64,000 bases of DNA from Variovorax sp. Its GTDB lineage: Bacteria; Pseudomonadota; Gammaproteobacteria; Burkholderiales; Burkholderiaceae_C. Of the stretch, positions 46,339 to 55,365 are shown piece after piece (position 1 is the stretch's first letter; every line of letters begins with the position of its first letter). The stretch lies in the NCBI GenBank assembly GCA_017744935.1, contig JAGIAI010000003.1, positions 1-64,000 on the forward strand, given 5' to 3'. The notes beneath the pieces are model-generated. The model ran no database searches and was not told the DNA's origin. It saw only the letters and a program-made list of their open reading frames with translations. The position numbers were made by a program, and so were the translations under genes.

Positions 46339-46634
46339 CAGGTGCCTTCAGTGACCTTGGGGCCTTCGGAGGTGCCGAACGTCGGACCGTTGCCGATCGG
46401 GAGCGATGCAGCGCCAGGCTTCACAAGAAACCCGAGCTCTTGGAGCCGCTCAACTTCCGGTGCCGGCAGAGAGACCGTCCCACCAGGTCCGACTGCCTCG
46501 CCTGCGCGAACACCTTCGACCATCTTCTCGCCGTTCCAGATTTGCGTCGTGCGGGTCGAGACGTGCACGGAGCGGCCAGGCGCGACGATAGCGTCGACGA
46601 GGGCAATATCGCCCTGCTTGCTTGCGGCCGCCAT
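46338..46634 (-). CDS. Uncharacterised head-region protein
   Basis: 98 residues. KQGDIALVDAIVAPGRSVHV is followed by GPGGTVSLPAPEVERLQELG and a flexible end. Its place between capsid and FII suggests a head-completion role (lambda FI position), but I do not recognise the family. It abuts both neighbours with 1-nt overlaps. Confidence 0.65.
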   Translation of the reverse strand: MAAASKQGDIALVDAIVAPGRSVHVSTRTTQIWNGEKMVEGVRAGEAVGPGGTVSLPAPEVERLQELGFLVKPGAASLPIGNGPTFGTSEGPKVTEGT

Positions 46635-47692
46635 CAGTTCACCGTCCCGGCGCAGACGCTGGCAGACAGCGACGCGTTGACGCGGCTCGGAATCACGATC
46701 GGGCTCGATTGCATCAGGAGGATGCGCTGAGCCGGATCGTTTTCCACCCAGGTCTTCGGCGCGTAAGGCAGCGATTGGTAGTTGAACGCCGGATCGAGAA
46801 TCTGGCCGAAGGCACGTGTGCCCATCAGGTCAGCGCCCGACATGACCACCGTGCCGTCCGCGATCATCATCGTCTCGACGTTGGTGACCGGATCGACGTA
46901 CCAGTCGTTGTAGACCCAGAGGTTGTACTGGCCCCAGCGGCCCTTGTACTGGGCACCGCGCTGGATCTGAGCACCGACGTTGATCGTGTTGCCCTGGCCA
47001 CCGCTACCCGGATACCAGATCGTCTGCTTGACGACCGGATCCTGCACGAACAACTCCCACGGGGTCGTGGTGAAGACCAGATCCGTCGCGACGCCGCCGC
47101 TCTTCTTCAGGAGCTGGTGACCCCAGGCTTCGAGGCTGTTCGAAGGCAGGACGCCGGCTTGGCCCCACTGCGCGCCGCCCGCCAGCGCCACGGTCAGCGA
47201 GGAGTCGCGGCCGAAGTCCACCACTACCGTCGGAAAGCCGTCGCCTGTGACCGTGACCGATCCGTTCACTAGCGCGCTGGCAGCCATCCATTCGAGCCGG
47301 CGGTCGACCAGGTCGATCTGGTCCGTCAGCTCAGCCTCGAGGTTCGCCATCTCCCGCTCGGCGCCTTTCATGTCGCCGCCGATGCGCTCGCCGATCATCC
47401 GGCGGATCGGCTTGCGAAGGTCGGGCGCCCGCTTGTCCTTGATGTAGGCAGGCTTGAAGACGTTCGTCTGGTAGCGGCGCTGTTCGACCAGCTTGCCCTC
47501 GACCAGTGGCGAGACGAAGGGCGCCATGCGGCGGATGCCGACGTCGACGTCGATCGAGACGAACTCGGAGTCGGAGGTGACAACGTTCGGGAAGAACGTG
47601 TCGAGCAGGAACTTCTGCGGACGCTTCAGGTTGGGAACAACCTGGATAAGCGTATTGGTGTCGAAGATGAAGGTGTTGTTGGGTGCAACCAT
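46634..47692 (-). CDS. Major capsid protein (lambda gpE family)
   Basis: 352 residues from the ATG at 47692, supported by GGAG 8 nt upstream; a GTG 11 codons earlier is the alternative. APNNTFIFDTNTLIQVVPNL, KFLLDTFFPNVVTSDSEFVS and IDVDVGIRRMAPFVSPLVEG match the gpE family (HK97 fold, about 341 residues in lambda). It forms the icosahedral shell. An intrinsic terminator lies in the spacer after the decoration gene. Confidence 0.94.
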   Translation of the reverse strand: MVAPNNTFIFDTNTLIQVVPNLKRPQKFLLDTFFPNVVTSDSEFVSIDVDVGIRRMAPFVSPLVEGKLVEQRRYQTNVFKPAYIKDKRAPDLRKPIRRMIGERIGGDMKGAEREMANLEAELTDQIDLVDRRLEWMAASALVNGSVTVTGDGFPTVVVDFGRDSSLTVALAGGAQWGQAGVLPSNSLEAWGHQLLKKSGGVATDLVFTTTPWELFVQDPVVKQTIWYPGSGGQGNTINVGAQIQRGAQYKGRWGQYNLWVYNDWYVDPVTNVETMMIADGTVVMSGADLMGTRAFGQILDPAFNYQSLPYAPKTWVENDPAQRILLMQSSPIVIPSRVNASLSASVCAGTVN

Positions 47693-47725
47693 GTGAGTGC
47701 TCCAAGGAAGTTTTTCGAGCGCCAC

Positions 47726-47750
47726 AAAAAAGGCCCGCCAAGGCGGGCCT
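47726..47750 (-). terminator. Intrinsic terminator between decoration and capsid genes
   Basis: On the reverse strand GGCCCGC-CTTG-GCGGGCC is followed by six T. It lies after the decoration gene stop and 34 nt before the capsid start, inside the late transcript, so readthrough or antitermination is expected. Confidence 0.7.
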
Positions 47751-47768
47751 CTTCCTGGGCGATCACGT

Positions 47769-48455
47769 TCAGGTGGGGTCGGCCGCAGTCACCGAGGACT
47801 TGAGGAAGATCCCGACATTGCGCAGCGGATTGGACAGGAGTGGCGTCCACGCAGCGGCGTTCGCTCCCCAGGAAGCATCCGGAAGGATGGCGTTCTGGTT
47901 GAACTCGCCCATCAGGTAGACGCCGATCGCAACGGCACCGCCGGACGCATCGGCATCGTCAGCCAGGATGGCCACCGGCACTTCGCTGCCGTCGCTCGCC
48001 GTCGCGACGCTCAGGATGTAGTTGCCGCCCGGCACGTTGATGTTGAATGCATCACCGGCAGCAAATGCGGTCCCGCCGGCGGTCAGCGTGAAGTTCAGGT
48101 CCGCCGACACGTAAGGCGTGCCCACCGTGGCATTGGGCATTGCCGCACCATCGGGACCAGCCACGGTGAAGTTCGTGGCGCTGGTCGCGCGCAGGGTATA
48201 GACGCCGGGACGGATCGCTGCACCCTTGGTGATCGAACCCAGCGTGCCGTTGCCGACGTTGGTCGGGTTGGCTTGGGTGACGGTACCGGTCTGTTGACCC
48301 AGCACCGCGCCACGCTTGAGGGCGCCGGTGCCGAGCGTACCGTTGCCGGTCACCAGCTTGAGGTTGCCCGCGATCAGCTGATCGGGGATGAAGGCCTCGG
48401 CATAGATGCCGGGTTGCTGGGGGTTGTCCCCAACCGAATTCACAGTCAGTGCCAT
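47769..48455 (-). CDS. Head decoration protein (lambda gpD family)
   Basis: 228 residues. An N-terminal part (DNPQQPGIYAEAFIPDQLIA) and the C-terminal VPVAILADDADASGGAVAIG, then YLMGEFNQNAILPD, belong to the HDPD/gpD family; the middle has an insertion relative to lambda gpD (110 residues). It stabilises the expanded capsid. Order protease-scaffold-D-E follows lambda. Confidence 0.88.
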   Translation of the reverse strand: MALTVNSVGDNPQQPGIYAEAFIPDQLIAGNLKLVTGNGTLGTGALKRGAVLGQQTGTVTQANPTNVGNGTLGSITKGAAIRPGVYTLRATSATNFTVAGPDGAAMPNATVGTPYVSADLNFTLTAGGTAFAAGDAFNINVPGGNYILSVATASDGSEVPVAILADDADASGGAVAIGVYLMGEFNQNAILPDASWGANAAAWTPLLSNPLRNVGIFLKSSVTAADPT

Positions 48456-48484
48456 GGTTCAGCTCCTTGCAATTTTTGGGAGGT

Positions 48485-49072
48485 TCAGGTTTCTTCGTTG
48501 CGGCGCTTCTTGCCCGCACGGATGATGAGATCGGCCGTGGCCTTGGCCGCAGAGGCTGCGTCCGTCGAGCCGTTGCCCGAACCGCCGCCGTCGGCTCCCA
48601 CGTTGGGCACACGCATGTCCGCCATTCGCGAGGCCAGCGAGCTCCCGCGCTTGTTGTCGATGCCGCTCGCGGTGAGCGCAGCAATGGCCTGCTTATCGCT
48701 CAGGTCGGTATCGAAGGCGAAGACGCCCGCCTGGCGGACGCAGCCGTTCTTGATGCCGAAGGCGATGATGGCCGCGCAGCGCGAACGCTCGGCTCGACGC
48801 GCCGAGGAGCCATCGTCCTCATCATCGGCACGCTTTCCGCCTTGCTCGGGCTCGTCCTTTTCGTCGTCCTCGGCCCTCTCGTCGTCGTCCTTCTCTTCCA
48901 TACGCTTGGCATAGTCTTCGTCGGACTCGCCCTCGCGCTGCTTGTCGTCATCGTCCTCGGCCTTCGACTCCCTGTCCTTTTCTTCGTCATCCTCGGCCTT
49001 GGCCGCCGCCGCGCTGGGCAGGCCGAGCAGGTGTGCGAACGACAGCGCGCCCGCCAATTTCTTCAGCTTCAT
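48485..49072 (-). CDS. Highly acidic protein, probable scaffold (Nu3-like)
   Basis: 195 residues. After a hydrophobic start (GALSFAHLLGLPSAAAA) residues 25-90 are almost wholly Asp/Glu/Lys (EDDEEKDRESKAEDDDDKQR), then a folded C-terminal part. Charge and position between the protease and gpD suggest capsid scaffolding; unlike lambda Nu3 it is not nested in the protease frame. Function is inferred. Confidence 0.6.
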   Translation of the reverse strand: MKLKKLAGALSFAHLLGLPSAAAAKAEDDEEKDRESKAEDDDDKQREGESDEDYAKRMEEKDDDERAEDDEKDEPEQGGKRADDEDDGSSARRAERSRCAAIIAFGIKNGCVRQAGVFAFDTDLSDKQAIAALTASGIDNKRGSSLASRMADMRVPNVGADGGGSGNGSTDAASAAKATADLIIRAGKKRRNEET

Positions 49073-49089
49073 TTGGTTTTCCTCACAGG

Positions 49090-49968
49090 TTAGTGGAGCT
49101 CTGCAATGAGAGCGCGAAACGCGGCGTCTGGCGCCATCACTGCATCAGCCAAACCCAGCGTCACGCCGTCGCCGCCCATGAAGGTGGCGGCCTGCATGCC
49201 GCGGATCTTGTCCGGTGCAAGTGCTCTGTTGCGGGCGACCGTCGTCACGAACAGTTCGCCCATCGTGTCGATGTCGGCCTGGAATCTCTCGAGCGCTTCG
49301 GGCGACAGCGGGATCTCCGAATGCCCATCCGCCTTGCGGTCTCCGTAGGTGATGAAGGTCACCTTGATACCGCCAGTAGCGAGCGCCTTCGAGAAGTCGA
49401 CGTGCGCGCAGATCACCCCGATCGATCCAGTTCCACCCGTGCGTGGCACAACGATTCGATCGCAGGCGCTGGCGATCGCATAGGCAGCGCTGTAGGCCGA
49501 CTCATGCAGAATGGCCCAGATCGGCTTGGCGCCTCGCGCACGGTAGATCAGGTCGACCAGGTCGAAGCATCCCGCCACCTCGCCGCCCGGGCTATCGATG
49601 TCGAGCGCGATCGCTTTGACCGCAGGATCGGTGAGCGCCATCAGGAAGTTCTGCCGAATGCCGTCGTAGCCGGTCATGCCGGAATACGGTCGCAAGGTGC
49701 CGAGCTTCTGGACCAGCGTGCCGCACACTTCGATCACCGCGACTTCCCCGACCATGTCGAAGCCCGATCTCTCGGATCGCCCTTCGCGCTCGAAATAGTC
49801 GTCGTCCTCGTCGAACGCCATGGGCACGATCGCCGGCGCATCGAGCTGGCCGATATGGCCGATGCCCAGGCGGTCCGCCAAGGCCGCCAGAACAACCTCC
49901 GCCTTTCGGGGATGGATTGCAACAGGCGTGTTGAAGATCCGCTGTGCCAGTCGGGGAAGCATGTTCAT
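49090..49968 (-). CDS. Head maturation protease, S49 family (lambda gpC-like)
   Basis: 292 residues from the ATG at 49968, overlapping the portal stop (ATGA). IALDIDSPGGEVAGCFDLVD and ILHESAYSAAYAIASACDRI with the catalytic Ser in SAYSAAYA, then TGGTGSIGVICAHVDFSKAL, are those of SppA/gpC proteases. It cleaves scaffold and portal during head maturation. Confidence 0.93.
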   Translation of the reverse strand: MNMLPRLAQRIFNTPVAIHPRKAEVVLAALADRLGIGHIGQLDAPAIVPMAFDEDDDYFEREGRSERSGFDMVGEVAVIEVCGTLVQKLGTLRPYSGMTGYDGIRQNFLMALTDPAVKAIALDIDSPGGEVAGCFDLVDLIYRARGAKPIWAILHESAYSAAYAIASACDRIVVPRTGGTGSIGVICAHVDFSKALATGGIKVTFITYGDRKADGHSEIPLSPEALERFQADIDTMGELFVTTVARNRALAPDKIRGMQAATFMGGDGVTLGLADAVMAPDAAFRALIAELH

Positions 49969-51599
49969 AGAGCCTCGGGTTCCTTCGATGCGACGTTGGC
50001 CGGCTCGCCGGCCCACTTCGGCAGCTCGAGTCCGAGCTCCCTGAAGCGGGCGACCTCAACCGCGCGCTGGTTTACGACCTCGCGCCAATCCGCGCCGCCG
50101 AGATCCGCAGCTTCTTCCTCGAGCGTCGACAGGCCGGCATCCATACCAAGGATGGCGCCCTGCTTTTCCTTCACCGGATCGACATAGCCACGTCCCGGCC
50201 CCATCCACTTCGCCCGCGAGTAGTGGGCTCGGAAGTCAAGATAGGGAGGCGCACCGGCGGGAAGCGGCGGATCGTCGACCTCCATCATTTCCTCGACGAT
50301 GGCGCACGAGATCTGTTGTCCGAATCCCTGCGCGAAGTCGCTACGCCGACGGGAGAACGTCTTCCACGCCTCGAGCATTGCGGCGCGATAGGAGCTGTAG
50401 TTGACGTCCGCCCAGTTCTGGCTGATCTGTTGCGCAGAGACGCCTGTGCCGGCAGCGACGTTGCGCAGCATCGCGCTTTCGAAGTCAGCAAAGTTGCCGT
50501 TGGGCCGCTCCGCCGACACCGCATTGATCCTCTCACCCGGGAAGAGGATCGGCATGCGCACGTCCCCGAGGGTGATCTTTCGACCGTCGTGAAACTCCGA
50601 TCGACTCTGCTGATAGGCACTGATGTTGCTGGAGTCCCCCATCGCCTCTTCAACCAGCTGCTGATCGAAGGGACTCTCGATGTAGGCGCCGAAGATCGCG
50701 TTCACGATCGCCGCATCGAGCTCGACGCCGTCGTACTTGATCAACATCTTCAATCGCTGCAGCACTGGCGCAAGAATCCCGGCGCCGCCGCGATGCTGGC
50801 TGGCACGGTCGTGATCGAAGTCGTGAACGATGATCGGCCTGCCCCACTCCGTCTCGCGCGGGACGCGGTCCCAACGCACCGAATCGCCCGCGCTGAACCA
50901 GTCACCCTGGTGCGCGCGTCGGATGTGGTACGCGATCGCAGCTCCGTACTCATCGACCTCGACGCCGCCTCGCATCGTTTGCTGGTCGAACTGCAGTTGA
51001 GGATTCGACAGCCGGTCGGGATCAATGAGCTGCAGGGCGGTCGCGTAGTGCGCACGACCCGGGCGCACACGCTGCGGAAGCCACTGAAGCATCCCGAGGG
51101 CATCACCGTCGACCACCTTGTGACGGAATGCGAGACGGAACATCTGCGACATCGACAGATTGCGCTGCACGTCGCAGTACTTCCCGGGATCGTTGCACCA
51201 CGTGCGCCAGCCGGCAGCCAGCGCCTGGCTGAATTCATCAGCCCAGACGTGATCGAAGCCCTTGATGCCCGTGTGCTGTCGGAGTGCTTGATAGTCGGGC
51301 TTGAAGATGGGACGGAAGTCCGCCCCGATCACTGTGTCAACGGTCCGCGTAACCGCCGCCGACGCCCAGCCGTCATTCCGCACCACATCGCGCATACGCG
51401 CGACGATGCGGTCGCGGTACATGTTGAGCTCGCCATCAGGCGACCACAGGTACGGCTGCCATTCCGCCATGTGTGCGCCAGCGTTATCGGCGGCGTCATA
51501 TGGCGTGCGACCACCCCCGACCAGCATCGAGGCACGGCTCGGCGGCCGAGGTGCCATCGGCTGGCCGTGCGCATCAAGGAATTGAACTGGGTTGTCCAT
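49965..51599 (-). CDS. Portal protein (lambda gpB family)
   Basis: 544 residues: MYRDRIVARMRDVVRNDGWA, VIGADFRPIFKPDYQALRQH, PDRLSNPQLQFDQQTMRGGV and WADVNYSSYRAAMLEAWKTF match lambda-type portals (533 in lambda). Twelve copies form the DNA channel at the capsid vertex. It overlaps gpW by 1 nt and protease by 4 nt. Confidence 0.95.
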   Translation of the reverse strand: MDNPVQFLDAHGQPMAPRPPSRASMLVGGGRTPYDAADNAGAHMAEWQPYLWSPDGELNMYRDRIVARMRDVVRNDGWASAAVTRTVDTVIGADFRPIFKPDYQALRQHTGIKGFDHVWADEFSQALAAGWRTWCNDPGKYCDVQRNLSMSQMFRLAFRHKVVDGDALGMLQWLPQRVRPGRAHYATALQLIDPDRLSNPQLQFDQQTMRGGVEVDEYGAAIAYHIRRAHQGDWFSAGDSVRWDRVPRETEWGRPIIVHDFDHDRASQHRGGAGILAPVLQRLKMLIKYDGVELDAAIVNAIFGAYIESPFDQQLVEEAMGDSSNISAYQQSRSEFHDGRKITLGDVRMPILFPGERINAVSAERPNGNFADFESAMLRNVAAGTGVSAQQISQNWADVNYSSYRAAMLEAWKTFSRRRSDFAQGFGQQISCAIVEEMMEVDDPPLPAGAPPYLDFRAHYSRAKWMGPGRGYVDPVKEKQGAILGMDAGLSTLEEEAADLGGADWREVVNQRAVEVARFRELGLELPKWAGEPANVASKEPEAL

Positions 51600-51865
51600 C
51601 AGCGAAACCTGAATGCAATGGGACGACGGGGGCGGGTGACGATGCCCAGCTGCGCCTGCAGAAGCTGGATCAGCGACGCAAGGTCTGCAACGTTGGCGCG
51701 CGTGTAGGTGACTGACCGGGCACCGTCGCCTTGGGTGTACGAGTAGGACTCGCCCTTGGCGCCCGACATCAAGTCGATATAGGCCTGCTGGGCGTTCGCC
51801 AGGTCCGCCTGGAGTTGCCCGGTTGACCGGCCCGCCAGCAAGCTGCGGGAGGGATCGAATGCCAT
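51599..51865 (-). CDS. Head-tail joining protein gpW
   Basis: 88 residues: LAGRSTGQLQADLANAQQAY, IDLMSGAKGESYSYTQGDGA and VTYTRANVADLASLIQLLQA fit the small gpW family (68 in lambda). It plugs the portal after packaging. It is placed between terminase and portal exactly as in lambda. Confidence 0.92.
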   Translation of the reverse strand: MAFDPSRSLLAGRSTGQLQADLANAQQAYIDLMSGAKGESYSYTQGDGARSVTYTRANVADLASLIQLLQAQLGIVTRPRRPIAFRFR

Positions 51866-51875
51866 CGTGAGTTCC

Positions 51876-53990
51876 TCAGGCCAGCTTGCTAGCCCATGAT
51901 TTCTTCGGTTGATCGGTCGCAGCGACGGACGGACCGACAGGAGCGGCGGCCTTGGCGATGCTCGGGGCCGCTACCGGGACTGGCGGTGCAGACGTCTGCA
52001 CGGCCACTGGAGGCGGCACCATCGACCTGATCTCGCCCGTCGTCGGATCAATGCTTTCATCGAACAGAGGCGACTGGCTCAGGGCGGCCTCGAGCGCATT
52101 CCATTGCGCCGGCGACTTCAGGTGCACCTTGGCCGCGCGACTCGCATGGAGTGCGTAGACCTCGCAGTCCAGCACCTCATTGCGACGCCCCGTCTTCTTC
52201 TGCCAGGCACGGACGATGTGGCCGTTGCTGGTGCGTACGGGCGCCTTCACTTCCGACTCGAGCAGCTGCGCGTAATACTCCGGACTCACGCCTTCGAAGG
52301 TGTGGAAGCGACCGGGCCCGACGCCCTCCAGCGATACCCGGCCGGACTCGCCAATCAGCAAATCCTTCGCACGCGACGTTCCGACCATGTACACCTGCAA
52401 GCCGTACTTGGCCGCCTTCGTGTTGCGGCGGTTCGCGTCCTTGGTGGCCAGAGGCTTCGCGAAGATCTCGGCATCTTGGCTGACCGCACCTTTGACGGCC
52501 AGAACGAAATCAATGCCCCTTCGCTGCCGGCTTCGAACCCACTTGTAAGCGGCGTCCGAGGTGTTGCCGTCAGACGTGTCGAGACTCACCGAAGTCACGC
52601 GCAGCGCGTAGCCTGCCTGCGCGCGAAACTTGCGAAATACGATATTGTCGAAGTCCGCCCACACCGGGTCCTCGATGAGTCCCGGGTTTCCATAGAGACG
52701 CAGATAGAGCACCAGCCAGCTCTCTTCACCCCTACCCCACGCACGAATGACGAGCTCGATGCGGTCGTGCTGGATGTCCGCGCCTACCGTCAGCAACAAG
52801 CCGCCCGCAGGTACATTGCCCGGCGCGTACTTCAGCTCACGCTGCTGCATCGCGTCGGCCGTGGGCACCTCGCCCTTGAACGCGTAGGCGAGACCCTTGC
52901 TCGAGTTCGTGAACGCGATCATCGGGCCCGGGTCGCCCTTGCTCTGTTCGTGTTCTGCGGTCAGCTGCTTTTCCATCAACAGCGCCATTCGAGATCCGGG
53001 GAACGGACTCAGGAGCTCATTGAAGTAGAAGCCGGCAACACCTCGGAACGGCGCGGTTGCAACCCAGCGGCCGCGGCGGACATTGCGATTCTTCGCCGCG
53101 TCGTCCCACTCTGCCTGGCAGTGAGGACACGTGTAGTACGCGGTCTCCGGCAGCTTCGAACCGAAGACCGGATGATTGATGTCCGGGTCTTCGCGGCAGC
53201 GGAGGTTCGCGAAGTCGAGTGCATGCTCTTCCTTGCACTCACCGCACGGAATCATCGCCATCCGCTTGTCGGAGGCATCCATCTCGGCCTGCACCGCCGA
53301 CACGCCGTCCACAGTCGGCGTACCTCCGATGATGATCTTCGGTCGGGCGTACGTCTTGACCCGTTCCTCGGCCAGCTTGATCGAGTCGCCCTGGCCGCGC
53401 AGGTTGAGGTTGCAATCGTCCGGCTCTTCCACCACGACGCGAGGCGTTGGCGTGGACTTCACCGACGCAGGCGAGTTCGACCCCACCAGCTTGAGGAAGC
53501 CACCGTTGAAACGCTTGAACAGCTGGCGCTGTTGCGCTCGACGGCTGCGCAGATCGATCTTACTGCGAAGCCTCGGCGTCGCCTCGACCATGGGCTCGAA
53601 CTTCTCACCCATGTATTCCTTGGCCGCCTCAGCCTTCGGGAACAGCACCAGAATAGGCGAAGGGTCGCTATCGATCCACTTGCCAAGAGTATTCCCCAGA
53701 ACACCGGAGGTCCAGGCGATCTGCGCTGACTTCTGACCGACAACCTTGCGTACGCTCGGATCGTCGATCGCATCAAGCGGGCCATTCGGCCATGCGAGGT
53801 AGGGCGTCACGTCCAGCGAGTACTTCCCTGGCAACTGAGACTCGAGCTCGGAGAGATACCGATACTTCTGCGCCCACTCTCGTGTGCTGATCTTTGCGAC
53901 CGGTGCCCAGCGCGCGATAGCGGTCTTAATCGTCTTGCGGACCGTCGTCCTCATCAAGGCCGTCAGCCTCTGGTTCATCAAGATCGACAT
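51876..53990 (-). CDS. Terminase large subunit (lambda gpA family)
   Basis: Up to 704 residues. The ATPase A motif region VVGQKSAQIAWTSGVLGNTL and acidic B region VVVEEPDDCNLNLRGQGDSI, a Cys-rich segment (CGECKEEH and YYTCPHCQAEWDD) and a nuclease region (SLDTSDGNTSDAAYKWVRSR) follow the gpA plan. It cuts concatemers and pumps DNA into the prohead. The start is uncertain: ATGs at 53990, 53978 and 53954 all overlap the small-subunit gene. Confidence 0.93.
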   Translation of the reverse strand: MSILMNQRLTALMRTTVRKTIKTAIARWAPVAKISTREWAQKYRYLSELESQLPGKYSLDVTPYLAWPNGPLDAIDDPSVRKVVGQKSAQIAWTSGVLGNTLGKWIDSDPSPILVLFPKAEAAKEYMGEKFEPMVEATPRLRSKIDLRSRRAQQRQLFKRFNGGFLKLVGSNSPASVKSTPTPRVVVEEPDDCNLNLRGQGDSIKLAEERVKTYARPKIIIGGTPTVDGVSAVQAEMDASDKRMAMIPCGECKEEHALDFANLRCREDPDINHPVFGSKLPETAYYTCPHCQAEWDDAAKNRNVRRGRWVATAPFRGVAGFYFNELLSPFPGSRMALLMEKQLTAEHEQSKGDPGPMIAFTNSSKGLAYAFKGEVPTADAMQQRELKYAPGNVPAGGLLLTVGADIQHDRIELVIRAWGRGEESWLVLYLRLYGNPGLIEDPVWADFDNIVFRKFRAQAGYALRVTSVSLDTSDGNTSDAAYKWVRSRQRRGIDFVLAVKGAVSQDAEIFAKPLATKDANRRNTKAAKYGLQVYMVGTSRAKDLLIGESGRVSLEGVGPGRFHTFEGVSPEYYAQLLESEVKAPVRTSNGHIVRAWQKKTGRRNEVLDCEVYALHASRAAKVHLKSPAQWNALEAALSQSPLFDESIDPTTGEIRSMVPPPVAVQTSAPPVPVAAPSIAKAAAPVGPSVAATDQPKKSWASKLA

Positions 53991-54453
53991 CGAACTTCTC
54001 CAGCTTCTTCAGCGCCTCCTCGATCCGGATCTGCATCAGGTCGGGATCCACCATCACCCCATGCAGCGCGTGGATCTCGCTGACCAGGCGATGCGGCAAG
54101 GACATCAGCTCGTTCTTCGCTGCAACGATGTGATCGGTCCAGGCACGCTCGAACAGCGCAGCCGGCGCCAGCTGGGACAACCGCTCAGCCAGGTCGACTT
54201 CGACCATGTCGGCCTTCACCCGATCGAGGCGATCGCGAGGCGATTCGCCGGCGCGCTTGGCGACATCGCGCTCGACCATGAACTTGATCACCTTCGCCGT
54301 GTCGTAGACGTTCTCCGCGCCCCGACCGCCGTTCACTTCGATTGGAAAGCCCGGCTCCTTCTGCCACTCGGTGAACGTGCGCTCGGAGACCCCGACGATC
54401 TCCGCCAGGTCGCGCTTGTTGACCAGCTTTCCCACGAGTGCGCCCCAGTTCAA
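53926..54453 (-). CDS. Terminase small subunit (Nu1-like)
   Basis: 175 residues: a winged-helix N-terminus (LVNKRDLAEIVGVSERTFTE, WQKEPGFPIEVNGGRG) as in lambda Nu1, a helical middle and an acidic C-terminus. It binds cos and recruits the large subunit. This implies cos packaging with cohesive ends, so a cos site should lie nearby, probably upstream around 54.5-55.9 kb; I could not identify it. Confidence 0.9.
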   Translation of the reverse strand: MNWGALVGKLVNKRDLAEIVGVSERTFTEWQKEPGFPIEVNGGRGAENVYDTAKVIKFMVERDVAKRAGESPRDRLDRVKADMVEVDLAERLSQLAPAALFERAWTDHIVAAKNELMSLPHRLVSEIHALHGVMVDPDLMQIRIEEALKKLEKFDVDLDEPEADGLDEDDGPQDD

Positions 54454-54550
54454 AAAGGAAGGAAGCTAGAGCGTTCCTCAGCTAGAAAAAGATCGCGGTG
54501 CGCAATGCCCGCACGCGACGAAACGCTGAGAAGGACCCGCGCGACCCGGG

Positions 54551-54727
54551 TCACTGCTCAAGCTGGCCGGGCAGCGCCAGGCCGTAGGGCGCGCGCACTA
54601 CCTTGCCGCAGCGTGAGCACGTGCACTCGATCCCGCTCGGGCTGGCGCTGCGAATCTGCGAGATGCTGAAGCGATGCGCGCAGAGATGCTGCCGCATCGC
54701 GAGAATCGCCTTGCGAATGATGCTCAT
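54551..54727 (-). CDS. Small Cys/His-rich protein, possible zinc ribbon
   Basis: 58 residues from ATG at 54727 with GAGGAGGG about 7 nt upstream. The half CAHRFSISQIRSASPSGIEC, then TCSRCGKVVRAPYGL, offers Cys/His ligands for one zinc. Phages often carry such small proteins between Q and terminase. Longer frames upstream are antiphase. Confidence 0.6.
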   Translation of the reverse strand: MSIIRKAILAMRQHLCAHRFSISQIRSASPSGIECTCSRCGKVVRAPYGLALPGQLEQ

Positions 54728-54741
54728 GGCTTGCCCTCCTC

Positions 54742-55365
54742 TCACCTTGCAGTTGCGATCGCCCGGGCCAGGGCGGTCCCAAGGCAACGGTTGAAGTTCG
54801 ATCGGACCAGCAGCTCGGCCCGTTGCCTGTAGTCCAGATGCTGGGTCACAGGGTGGGCATCCTCGAACCTGATCAGCAGCTTGACGCTCGCTGGCTTGCC
54901 GTTCTTCGCAGGCACACGCTGCCACACGCCATCGATCTCCTGTCCGCCCTTCCCCTGCACCTTGCCCACGAACACATTGCCCTTGGCCTTGAGCTGTGCC
55001 AGCTTGGTCTTCGCCAGGTTGCCGTACTGGTTCACTGGCGTATTGGCTGGCCGCAGGAGTGCGCGGCTGTTCAGCTTGTTGGCGCCCCCGAACTCGTAAG
55101 GCTCCAGGTATGCAGCGGCGATGTCCTTCATGAACACCGTCGCCTGCAGGTTGTCCTTTCGAGCTGCCTTAATATCCACCGAGTTGACGGTGAACGGCGT
55201 CGGCCTGTCGAGCACCGAGCGCATGCCATCCTGCTCGCCCTTCTGAACAATCTTGGCCAACTCCGTGAGGCCCTGCGCCGTGGCGAAGGGCATTTGCCGA
55301 TAGGCGAAGTCTGAAAGCGACCGCTCGATGGCCTTGATATCACTGCGAACGTTGATGTCGAGCAC
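54742..55365 (-). CDS. Phage protein of unknown function, first gene of late region
   Basis: 207 residues from a GTG at 55365 preceded by GAGG. VRSDIKAIERSLSDFAYRQM, PFATAQGLTELAKIVQKGEQ, SVLDRPTPFTVNSVDIKAAR and AAAYLEPYEFGGANKLNSRA resemble proteins found near phage structural genes (minor tail/head class), but no precise function can be given. It is unusual in lying before the terminase genes. Confidence 0.65.
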   Translation of the reverse strand: MLDINVRSDIKAIERSLSDFAYRQMPFATAQGLTELAKIVQKGEQDGMRSVLDRPTPFTVNSVDIKAARKDNLQATVFMKDIAAAYLEPYEFGGANKLNSRALLRPANTPVNQYGNLAKTKLAQLKAKGNVFVGKVQGKGGQEIDGVWQRVPAKNGKPASVKLLIRFEDAHPVTQHLDYRQRAELLVRSNFNRCLGTALARAIATAR

